Shown piece by piece: positions 57,701 through 64,000 of a stretch of 64,000 nt of DNA. Both the position numbers and the translations under genes were made by a program. The stretch's first letter is position 1; every line of letters begins with the position of its first letter. Source of the DNA: Burkholderia sp. SRS-W-2-2016 (lineage in GTDB: Bacteria > Pseudomonadota > Gammaproteobacteria > Burkholderiales > Burkholderiaceae); NCBI RefSeq assembly GCF_001931485.1, contig NZ_MSDV01000073.1:22189-86188 (forward strand), read 5' to 3'. The notes beneath the pieces were generated by a model. That model searched no databases, had not been told where the DNA came from, and saw only the letters and a program-made list of their open reading frames with translations.

Positions 57701-58636
57701 GGCATCGAACTGACCAACCTGACGCCGTATTCGTCCAAATACGCGGGCTACCCGATCACCAAGGGCAAGCTCAACGTCGATCTGCACTACACGCTGCAGA
57801 ACGACCAGCTGAACGCGAACAACCACCTGTTCATCGATCAACTGACGTTCGGCGATCACGTCGAGAACGACACCGCGACCAAGCTGCCGGTGCGCTTCGC
57901 GATCTCGCTGCTGAAGAACTCGCGCGGCGAGATCGACGTGAACCTGCCGGTGTCGGGTTCGCTGTCGAATCCCGAGTTCAGCGTCGGCGGTCTGATCTGG
58001 CGTGCGGTGCTGAACCTGCTCGAAAAGGCGGTGACCGCGCCGTTCTCGCTGATCGCGAACGCGTTCGGCGGCAATGGCCAGGAACTCGGCTATGTCGAAT
58101 TCGAAGCGGGTTCCGCGCAGTTGACCGACACCGACAAGCAGAAACTCGACACGATCGTGAAGGCGCTGAACGACAAGCCGTCGATCCGCATGGACCTGAT
58201 CGGCCGCGTCGATCCGAAGGTCGACGAGCCGGCGCTGCGTTCGAAGTACGTGGAACGGCTGGTCAAGCAGCAGAAGGTCAAGGACGTGGTCGGCAACGGC
58301 GAGAGCGTGGATCTGTCCACCGTCACGGTCGATCAGAAGGACTACGACAAGTATCTGACCAAGGCCTACAAGTCCGCCGACTTCAAGAAGCCGCGCAACT
58401 TCATCGGCCTGACCAAGAGCGTGCCCGACGACGACATGAAGGGCGCGCTCGCTGCCAACGCGCCGGTCGACGAGGCGTCGCTGCGCCAGCTCGCGCAACA
58501 GCGCGCGCAGAGCGTGCAGCAGTATCTGGACGGCAAGATCGACAGCAGCCGCATCTTCATCGTCGCGCCGAAGCTCACCGCCGACGATATCAAGGACAAG
58601 GGCGCGACGACGCGAGTCGATTTCGGCCTGAAGTAA
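54785..58636 (+). CDS. DUF748/AsmA-like giant envelope protein
   Basis: The product has 1283 residues. One N-terminal membrane helix (about 27-48, ILVGLLIFIVVFGLLGFFAA) anchors a very long periplasmic chain. IASQQLSKQLDRPASIGRIALNPYTL is the AsmA-type start, followed by DUF748 repeats rich in beta strands and Ala-rich linkers near 355-405 and 855-885. The C-terminal 180 residues begin near 1102 with GYVEFEAGSAQLTDTDKQKLD, an OmpA-like pattern. AsmA-like proteins form hydrophobic grooves thought to move phospholipids between membranes. ATG 54785 is the family start; no strong ribosome site is visible. Confidence 0.83.
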   Translation: MASLNKESIASSMQTMRDVAQSRRTRRILVGLLIFIVVFGLLGFFAAPPLIRHIASQQLSKQLDRPASIGRIALNPYTLRFEADNVHIGERGGAGDFIDISRLIVKPSWSSVFRGAPIVDEVQVDSPRFNIVRYDAQRFNFSDLIEKFANQPAKPDSKPTLFSVSNIRVENGQIRFDDRLLGTTHLIDEWKLGIPFIATLPSKTDIFVEPLLRARIDGNSELAIDGKTKPFAASRESEVSLRFDQLDVPKLISYVPSKLPVTVQSGKLSTDLKLNFVMSNDTPSLRVAGTVDLNDVDVQDQGKAPFFAARAVHVAAGSLEPMKSVYHFDDIRIDAPSASLARDKNGVLSVEKMFAPAPANASTADKAATATAATASAPAVASGANAQASNAKPDANAKTAAAKPAPPIDLSIKRFALNDGTLNVHDEAASHPVDLGLQKLAVTLTDFSTLAATPAHYTLNTSFKDDAGSLAGDGTLGLAAKTASAKLDLKSLKLPQLQPYLDTATSAQVLDGALSATTQIDANWSKAPVAVTVADTQLGLQSLKLAARGDKTPVISLAQGNVVVKQVDVAARTADVTSVDATGLSVDAQRLKNGSINLSSLADAHQEAQQRTAIHAAKKAQAEGSAWHYKIGELTLKDSTANFTDNTTRQPVKLSITPLQLKVQQISDDLSRPLPVDLQATLNRKGTLALKGDVTATPLKVAVKINANRLDAAAFEPYFGDKLNAAIASALLNANGELAVSQAKALKANYRGDVALVDVRMLDKATSDPFAGWGSLALSNLKADYDEHGTVVDASRVTFSKFYGRVLLDAQGKLNLKDVVAHESGTAQSLTRDSSGAKPIPLTPGAVSEAVAASAPAVAVEASAAAAGKPAVTATPATVTAATPPQNPVKLRFGQLVLQQGRVTYTDNFIKPNYTANLVDIQGTVGAFGTESTTPAPVDVAAKLAANGPLTIRGTVNPLIAKPALDLTATAHGIELTNLTPYSSKYAGYPITKGKLNVDLHYTLQNDQLNANNHLFIDQLTFGDHVENDTATKLPVRFAISLLKNSRGEIDVNLPVSGSLSNPEFSVGGLIWRAVLNLLEKAVTAPFSLIANAFGGNGQELGYVEFEAGSAQLTDTDKQKLDTIVKALNDKPSIRMDLIGRVDPKVDEPALRSKYVERLVKQQKVKDVVGNGESVDLSTVTVDQKDYDKYLTKAYKSADFKKPRNFIGLTKSVPDDDMKGALAANAPVDEASLRQLAQQRAQSVQQYLDGKIDSSRIFIVAPKLTADDIKDKGATTRVDFGLK

Positions 58637-58705
58637 GCGAGAGCGGGTGCCGCGCAGTTAGCTTGGTGGCACTCGCTCGCTTGTCTCTCTCAAACTCCCC
58701 GCCAC

Positions 58706-58736
58706 AAATAAAAAAAGCCCGACCTGAGGTCGGGCT
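58706..58736 (-). terminator. Intrinsic terminator of the methylcitrate operon
   Basis: AGCCCGACC (58716-58724) pairs with GGTCGGGCT (58728-58736). The A-run at 58706-58716 is the T-run on the minus strand. It lies about 70 nt after the acnA stop. Confidence 0.8.
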
Positions 58737-58808
58737 CCAAAGTCGGCTGCGCCCTCCACAGGACGCAGCCCCTGCAAAACAGCGAGGCTGCTTGCGTTGC
58801 CGCCTGGC

Positions 58809-61523
58809 TTAAGCGGCCAGCAGCGAACGCAGCACGAACGGCAGAATCCCGCCGTGCTTGTAGTAGTCGACTTCGATCGGCGTGTCGATACGCAGCAGCA
58901 CCGGCACGCGCTTGTCGCCGTCCTTGCCGTGGATCACCAGCGTGACTTCCTGTTGCGGCTTGAAGTCGTCGCCGAGGCCTTCGATGTCGTAGGTTTCTTC
59001 GCCGGTGATGCCGAGCGACTGCACGCTATCCGAGCCCTTGAACTGCAGCGGCAGAACGCCCATGCCGACGAGGTTCGAACGGTGAATCCGCTCGAAGCTG
59101 CGTGCGACCACGGCCTTCACGCCGAGCAGTTGCGTGCCCTTCGCGGCCCAGTCGCGCGACGAACCCGTGCCGTACTCTTCGCCCGCGAACACGACGGTCG
59201 GCGTGCCGGCGTCGATGTACTTCATCGCCGCGTCGTAAATCGACAGCTGTTCGCCGCTCGGCTGATGAATCGTCAGACCGCCTTCGACGCGCGTGCCATC
59301 CGCCTTCGCCGGGATCATCAGGTTCTTGATCCGGACGTTCGCGAAGGTGCCGCGCATCATCACGTCGTGGTTGCCGCGGCGCGAGCCGTAGCTGTTGAAG
59401 TCGGCCTTCTGCACGCCGTTTTCCTTCAGCCAGCGGCCTGCCGGCGAGTCTTCCTTGATCGAGCCGGCCGGGCTGATGTGGTCGGTCGTGACCGAGTCAC
59501 CGAAGATGCCCAGTGCGCGTGCGCCGGTGACCGGCGCGATGCTGGAAGCCGGCGTCATCGAGAATTCCTTGCCGAAGAACGGCGGCTCCGCGATGTAGGT
59601 CGACTTCGGCCAGTCGTAGACCTGGCCTTCCTCGCCCTCGATCTTGCTCCACAGATCGCCCTTCTTCGTGAGCTGCGAGTAGTTCTTGCGGAACGCGTCG
59701 GCGTCGAGCGCGTACTTGAGCAGCGCGTTGACTTCTTCGCTGGTCGGCCAGATGTCGCCGAGGTAGATGTCGCGGCCGCCGGTGCCCTTGCCGACCGGTT
59801 CGGTCATCAGGTCGCGCGTGATGTTGCCGGCGATCGCGTAGGCGACCACGAGCGGCGGCGACGCGAGGAAGTTCGCGCGGATGTTCGGGTGAATCCGCGC
59901 TTCGAAGTTACGGTTGCCCGACAGCACTGCCGCCGCGACGATGTCGTTCTTCGTGATCGTCTCGTTCAGTTCCGGCGTCAGGTCGCCCGCGTTGCCGATA
60001 CAGGTCGTGCAACCGTACGCGGCGAGCGTGAAGCCGAGCTTGTCGAGATACTTCAGCAGGTCGGTCTTGGTCAGGTACTCGGTGACGATCCGCGATCCCG
60101 GCGCGAGCGAGGTCTTGATGTGCGGCGCGACCGTCAGGCCCGCTTCGACCGCCTTCTTCGCGAGCAGACCGGCGGCCAGCAGCACGCTCGGGTTCGACGT
60201 GTTGGTGCACGACGTGATCGCGGCGATCAGCACGTCGCCGTTCTTCACATCGACGCCGTTGCTGGTCGTGTAGGTCGTGTCGAGGTCCACACCCTTCTTC
60301 GCGAAGCCATTTTCGGCGACCGGCTTCGAGAACAGGTCGGTGAAGGTCGACTTCACGTGGCCGATTTCGATACGGTCCTGCGGACGCTTCGGGCCGGCCA
60401 GCGACGGCGCGACCGTCGCGAGATCGAGCGTGACGACCTTGGTGTAATCGATGTCGCCGTCGCTCGGGATACCGAACAGTTCCTGCGCCTTGAAGTAGTT
60501 TTCGAACGCGGAAATTTCGGCGTCCGTACGACCGGTGCCCTTGAAGTAGTCGATGGTTTTTTCGTCGACCGGGAAGAAGCCCATCGTCGCGCCGTATTCC
60601 GGCGCCATGTTGCCGATCGTCGCGCGGTCCGGCAGCGACAGCGAGCGCGTGCCTTCGCCGAAGAATTCGACGAACTTGCCGACCACCTTCTCTTTACGCA
60701 GCAGTTCGGTGATGGTCAGCACGAGGTCGGTGGCCGTCACGCCTTCGATCAGCTTGCCCTTCAGGTGCACGCCGACCACGTCCGGGGTCAGGAAGTACAC
60801 CGGCTGGCCGAGCATGCCCGCTTCCGCTTCGATGCCGCCCACACCCCAGCCGACCACGCCGATGCCGTTGATCATCGTGGTGTGGCTGTCGGTGCCGACC
60901 AGCGAATCCGGGTAGTACACGGTGTCCGCGCCCTCGGCCTTCTTGTGCACGCCGCGCGCGAGATATTCGAGGTTCACCTGGTGAACGATGCCGACGCCCG
61001 GCGGCACGACCTTGAACGTGTCGAACGCCTGCATGCCCCACTTCATGAACTGGTAGCGCTCGTTATTGCGCTGGAATTCCAGCTTCATGTTCAGGTCGAG
61101 CGCGTTCTTTTCGCGGAAGTGATCGATCTGCACCGAGTGGTCGACCACCAGATCGACCGGCACCAGCGGCTCGATCGACTTCGGATTCTTGCCGACCGCC
61201 TTCGCGACGCCGCGCATTGCGGCGATGTCGGCGAGCAGCGGCACGCCGGTGAAGTCCTGCAGCACGACGCGCGACACGACGAACGGAATTTCATCGACGC
61301 GCGCCGCGTTCGGCTTCCAGTTCGCCAGTTGCGTGATGTGTTCTTCGGCGATCTTCTTGCCGTCGTAGTTGCGCAGCACCGATTCCAGCACGATACGGAT
61401 CGAAACCGGCAGACGGTCGATCTTGAGGTTCAGAGCCTTGCCGAGTTGCGGCAGCGAGTAGAACTTGCCTTTGCCGGAACCGCTGTCGAATTCCTTGAGC
61501 GTTTTGTGGAGGTTGTGGGCCAT
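58809..61523 (-). CDS. acnA: Aconitate hydratase, AcnA type
   Basis: The product has 904 residues, AcnA length. The [4Fe-4S] ligands are C439 (SCTNTSNP), C505 and C508 (GCTTCIGNAG). YGSRRGNHDVMMRGTFANVR and GEEYGTGSSRDWAAKG are active-site segments. The N-terminus (MAHNLHKTLKEFDSGSGKG) is AcnA-like, not AcnD-like. It follows prpD by 42 nt in a leftward operon, so here it should hydrate 2-methyl-cis-aconitate to 2-methylisocitrate in addition to acting in the citric acid cycle. AAGGA precedes the ATG at 7-nt spacing. Confidence 0.93.
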   Translation of the reverse strand: MAHNLHKTLKEFDSGSGKGKFYSLPQLGKALNLKIDRLPVSIRIVLESVLRNYDGKKIAEEHITQLANWKPNAARVDEIPFVVSRVVLQDFTGVPLLADIAAMRGVAKAVGKNPKSIEPLVPVDLVVDHSVQIDHFREKNALDLNMKLEFQRNNERYQFMKWGMQAFDTFKVVPPGVGIVHQVNLEYLARGVHKKAEGADTVYYPDSLVGTDSHTTMINGIGVVGWGVGGIEAEAGMLGQPVYFLTPDVVGVHLKGKLIEGVTATDLVLTITELLRKEKVVGKFVEFFGEGTRSLSLPDRATIGNMAPEYGATMGFFPVDEKTIDYFKGTGRTDAEISAFENYFKAQELFGIPSDGDIDYTKVVTLDLATVAPSLAGPKRPQDRIEIGHVKSTFTDLFSKPVAENGFAKKGVDLDTTYTTSNGVDVKNGDVLIAAITSCTNTSNPSVLLAAGLLAKKAVEAGLTVAPHIKTSLAPGSRIVTEYLTKTDLLKYLDKLGFTLAAYGCTTCIGNAGDLTPELNETITKNDIVAAAVLSGNRNFEARIHPNIRANFLASPPLVVAYAIAGNITRDLMTEPVGKGTGGRDIYLGDIWPTSEEVNALLKYALDADAFRKNYSQLTKKGDLWSKIEGEEGQVYDWPKSTYIAEPPFFGKEFSMTPASSIAPVTGARALGIFGDSVTTDHISPAGSIKEDSPAGRWLKENGVQKADFNSYGSRRGNHDVMMRGTFANVRIKNLMIPAKADGTRVEGGLTIHQPSGEQLSIYDAAMKYIDAGTPTVVFAGEEYGTGSSRDWAAKGTQLLGVKAVVARSFERIHRSNLVGMGVLPLQFKGSDSVQSLGITGEETYDIEGLGDDFKPQQEVTLVIHGKDGDKRVPVLLRIDTPIEVDYYKHGGILPFVLRSLLAA

Positions 61524-61565
61524 GGTGTTTTCCTTGGTTTGGATCGCGGAACTACAGTACTCAAC

Positions 61566-63017
61566 CTAAATGACATACAGATCGACGTATTCATTGACCG
61601 GCATGGCTTCGAGCCGGGCCTGGTCGAGCGATACGGCGAGAATTGCCTGTTGCTGCCTGAGCGGAAAGCGCCGTGCGAGATTGGTCCTGAACTTCTCGAC
61701 CAGCAACGGGATACCGTCTTCGCGACGGCGCTTGTGACCGATCGGGTATTCGACTACGACTTCATCGAGCGTCGACCCGTCGTTGAATTCGAGCGTCAGT
61801 GCATTGGCGATCGAACGCTTGTCGGGGTCGTGATAATCCTGCGTGAATTGCGGGTCTTCGACGCACGTCATTTTCGCGCGTAGTTCATCGATGCGTGCGT
61901 CCCGCGCGACCGAATCTTCGTAATCCGCGGCGGTCAGGCGACCGTGGATCAACGGTACCGCGATCATGTACTGGATGCAGTGATCGCGGTCGGCCGGATT
62001 ATCGAGCGGACCTTTTTTATCGATGATACGCAGCGCCGCTTCATGCGTGCGAATCGTGATGCGGCGAATGTCCTCGACGCGCCGGCCCTGGGCGGCGAGT
62101 TGCGCATGCAGCGCGAGTGCGGCTTCGACCGCGGTCTGTGCGTGGAATTCGGCCGGGAACGCGATCTTGAACAGCACGTTCTCCATCACGTACGAGCCGT
62201 ACGGGCGCTGGAATTTGAACGCGTTGCCGTTGAACAGCACGTCGTAAAAGCCCCAGGTTTTTGCGGTGAGGACCGACGGATAGCCCATCTCGCCGGTCTT
62301 CGAAATCAGCGCGAGACGGACCGCGCGCGAGGTCGCGTCGCCAGCGGCCCACGATTTGCGCGAGCCGGTGTTCGGCGCGTGGCGGTAGGTGCGCAGCGCC
62401 TGCCCATCGACGAGCGCCTGCGATACCGCGTTGATCAGCTCGTCGCGCGAGAGGCCGAGCAGTTGCCCGGCCACCGCGGTCGAAGCGAGTTTGACCAGCA
62501 GCACGTGATCGAGCCCGACCTTGTTGAACGAGTTCTCGAGCGCGATGCAGCCTTGAATTTCGTGCGCCTTGATCATGGCGATCAACACGTCTTGCATCGT
62601 CAGCGGCGCTTTGCCCGCTGCGATGGCGGTGCGCGAAAGCCAGTCGGCCGTCGCGAGAATGGCGCCGAGATTGTCCGACGGATGGCCCCATTCGGCGGCG
62701 AGCCACGTGTCGTTGAAATCGAGCCAGCGGATCATTGCGCCGATGTTGAAGGCGGCCTGAACCGGGTCCAGCTGGAATGAGGTGCCCGGCACCTTCGCGC
62801 CGTTGGGGACGATCGTGCCCGGCACGATCGGTCCCATCAGCTTGGTGCAGGCCGGGTAGGTCAGCGCTTCGAGTCCGCAACCGAGCGTGTCGATCAGGCA
62901 ATGACGCGCGGTTTCCAGCGCGAGTGCGCTGTCGATCCGGAAATCCAGCACGTAATCGACGATATCGACGAGGACAGTGTCCGGGTCGGGTCGCACGTTG
63001 GAGATCGGAGCGGACAT
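61566..63017 (-). CDS. prpD: 2-methylcitrate dehydratase PrpD
   Basis: The product has 483 residues, the same length as E. coli PrpD, and belongs to the MmgE/PrpD family. ALETARHCLIDTLGCGLEAL, MIRWLDFNDTWLAAEWGHPSDN and KSWAAGDATSRAV are conserved. It dehydrates 2-methylcitrate to 2-methyl-cis-aconitate without an Fe-S cluster. ATG 63017 (MSAPISNVRP) is chosen over a long Arg-rich extension. It lies between the MliC-like gene (26 nt) and acnA (42 nt), consistent with one transcript. Confidence 0.93.
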   Translation of the reverse strand: MSAPISNVRPDPDTVLVDIVDYVLDFRIDSALALETARHCLIDTLGCGLEALTYPACTKLMGPIVPGTIVPNGAKVPGTSFQLDPVQAAFNIGAMIRWLDFNDTWLAAEWGHPSDNLGAILATADWLSRTAIAAGKAPLTMQDVLIAMIKAHEIQGCIALENSFNKVGLDHVLLVKLASTAVAGQLLGLSRDELINAVSQALVDGQALRTYRHAPNTGSRKSWAAGDATSRAVRLALISKTGEMGYPSVLTAKTWGFYDVLFNGNAFKFQRPYGSYVMENVLFKIAFPAEFHAQTAVEAALALHAQLAAQGRRVEDIRRITIRTHEAALRIIDKKGPLDNPADRDHCIQYMIAVPLIHGRLTAADYEDSVARDARIDELRAKMTCVEDPQFTQDYHDPDKRSIANALTLEFNDGSTLDEVVVEYPIGHKRRREDGIPLLVEKFRTNLARRFPLRQQQAILAVSLDQARLEAMPVNEYVDLYVI

Positions 63018-63043
63018 GGGAGGAGCTTCCCTGGTGACGAAAA

Positions 63044-63553
63044 TCAGTCGCCGGTCTTGTTGATCGCGTTCGATTGCGTCGCGGCCGGTGCGCCTTGCGC
63101 CATGGCGACCGTCTTGCACTCGTCGGCGAGACGCGAGCTGTCCTTGTCTTGGAACAGCATTGCCTTGGTCGGGATCACGACGAGGTCCATACCGGTGGCG
63201 GCGTCGTGGAAACGGTCCGCGCCGGTGGTGGTGGCTTCGCGCGGCAGGTTGTAGTTCTTGTTCGCCCAGTGAACGGTGACGATCTGGTCACGCTTCATGT
63301 CACCTTTCATTTCGAAAGCCAGACCGTCCTTGCACGACCACTTTTCAGCGCCTTCCGGGATCGGATCGACCTTCGCTTCCTTCACCGGATTCGGCTTGCG
63401 CTTGATCAGGCGACGCGGCTCCGGGCGCTTCGCGACAGCCTTGGTGGCCGGCTTCTTCGTGGTCGCCGTGTCCGCTGCGGCGGCGTCAGTCGCGACGGTC
63501 AGCATCGTCGTGGACAGGGCGCCAATCATGGCGGCGATCATCAGCTTTTTCAT
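63044..63553 (-). CDS. MliC-like exported protein inside the methylcitrate operon
   Basis: The product has 169 residues. The signal peptide (KKLMIAAMIGALSTTMLTVA) ends near ATDAAAA. A Lys/Pro/Arg-rich linker (about 33-64) follows. The C-terminal domain has W72-S-C74-K-D-G, NKNYNLPRE, a TTGADRF segment and a closing C146 in ADECK. The Cys spacing and the YNLP block resemble MliC/PliC lysozyme-inhibitor domains. AAAGG lies before ATG 63553; an upstream start adds seven residues. It stands between prpC and prpD, where a periplasmic protein is unexpected. The MliC relation is a judgement by eye. Confidence 0.68.
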   Translation of the reverse strand: MKKLMIAAMIGALSTTMLTVATDAAAADTATTKKPATKAVAKRPEPRRLIKRKPNPVKEAKVDPIPEGAEKWSCKDGLAFEMKGDMKRDQIVTVHWANKNYNLPREATTTGADRFHDAATGMDLVVIPTKAMLFQDKDSSRLADECKTVAMAQGAPAATQSNAINKTGD

Positions 63554-63654
63554 GGAGAAAACCTTTCTATTCAATTTCAGTTAAACAGTGCGCGGACGAC
63601 CGGTCCGGCGGCCGCGCGGGTTGAACTGCGCGTGCTGGGAGCGCGCAGCGAGCG

Positions 63655-64000
63655 CTATTTTCTCCTATTTAGCGCGACGTACTTCAAATTCTCTGGTCCG
63701 GTGTAATTCGCGCTCGGCCGGATGATCTTGTTGTCGATGCGCTGCTCGATGATGTGCGCGCTCCAGCCCGCCGTGCGCGCGATCACGAAGACCGGCGTGA
63801 ACATTGCTGTCGGCACGCCCATCATGTGGTACGACACCGCGCTGAACCAGTCGAGGTTCGGGAACATCTTCTTCGCGTCCCACATCACCGATTCGAGCCG
63901 CTCGGCGATCGAGAACAGCTTGTTGTTGCCTGCCTCTTTCGACAGCTTCTTCGCGACGTCCTTGATCACCTTGTTGCGCGGGTCCGAGATCGTGTACACC
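63655..64000 (-). CDS. prpC: 2-methylcitrate synthase, C-terminal part (cut by window edge)
   Basis: Only the last 115 or so codons are present; the frame is open to the right edge. VYTISDPRNKVIKDVAKKLS, VPTAMFTPVFVIARTAGWSAH and the ending IRPSANYTGPENLKYVAL are typical of PrpC. The conserved active-site Asp/His region lies mostly outside the window. It condenses propionyl-CoA with oxaloacetate. It is the first visible gene of the leftward prpC-mliC-like-prpD-acnA group. Confidence 0.9.
   Translation of the reverse strand, partial: VYTISDPRNKVIKDVAKKLSKEAGNNKLFSIAERLESVMWDAKKMFPNLDWFSAVSYHMMGVPTAMFTPVFVIARTAGWSAHIIEQRIDNKIIRPSANYTGPENLKYVALNRRK

Noticed and set aside
54716..58498. Very long minus-strand open frame (about 1260 codons) opposite the DUF748 gene
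   Set aside because: Its translation is an Arg/Asp/Val-rich shadow caused by strong G/C third positions; the plus strand has signal-anchor and family features.
58797..61883. Plus-strand open frame of about 1030 codons opposite acnA
   Set aside because: Antisense shadow of a clearly recognised aconitase; composition is dominated by Arg, Asp and Val without motifs.

Overview
The window is GC-rich chromosomal DNA of a betaproteobacterium in the Burkholderiaceae, most likely Burkholderia or Paraburkholderia. This rests on codon use with strong G/C at third positions, a short H-NS-type protein, a 2-methylcitrate cluster containing acnA, an L-fucose dehydrogenase-type pathway, and many small proteins of Burkholderia type. 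No rRNA, tRNA, CRISPR array, integrase or insertion sequence was recognised. The only accessory-looking segment is the left end.

Left end (1-3.4 kb): the 3' part of a type VI secretion VgrG with a long C-terminal extension carrying a zincin motif (HECGH...DEY). It overlaps by 14 nt a gene for an exported protein, which is the best candidate for a new effector/immunity pair. 3.7-11.3 kb: a divergent GntR regulator and a catabolic operon (PLP aminotransferase, MFS transporter, 2-keto-4-pentenoate hydratase-type enzyme, YdiJ-like FAD/Fe-S D-2-hydroxyacid dehydrogenase) whose substrate I cannot name. 11.5-18.4 kb: a secreted beta-propeller with one EF-hand loop, a LysE exporter, a cyclic-nucleotide-domain/thioredoxin-reductase-like protein and a DedA-rhodanese fusion. 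18.8-22.1 kb: a GntP permease with a sigma-54 promoter and its divergent sigma-54 activator. 23-30.6 kb: a beta-lactamase-fold esterase, an H-NS-like protein, RF3 (prfC) and a GNAT/acyl-CoA synthetase fusion.

30.7-35.4 kb: an IclR regulator and four enzymes matching the non-phosphorylated L-fucose pathway (dehydrogenase, lactonase, 2-keto-3-deoxyfuconate dehydrogenase, FAH-type hydrolase). Fuconate dehydratase is absent. 35.4-46.5 kb: thioesterase, chemoreceptor, cold-shock protein, AGE-family epimerase, MgtC-like protein, a Pro/Ala/Ser/Thr-rich membrane protein, several tiny genes, a 3-hydroxyacyl-CoA dehydrogenase-type enzyme and a flavin reductase. This part is unusually rich in tandem repeats of 6, 8, 8/9 and about 70 bp. 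46.5-58.6 kb: a second chemoreceptor, a copper P-type ATPase, a PaiB-like protein, a DUF1254/DUF1214 lipoprotein and a giant DUF748/AsmA-like protein.

Right end (58.8-64 kb): a leftward methylcitrate-cycle operon, prpC (cut by the window edge), a MliC-like exported protein, prpD and acnA, closed by an intrinsic terminator.

Start codons were moved inward from the longest frame where a ribosome-binding site, signal peptide or family N-terminus argued for it. Family names come from recognising sequence motifs by eye, not from searches.
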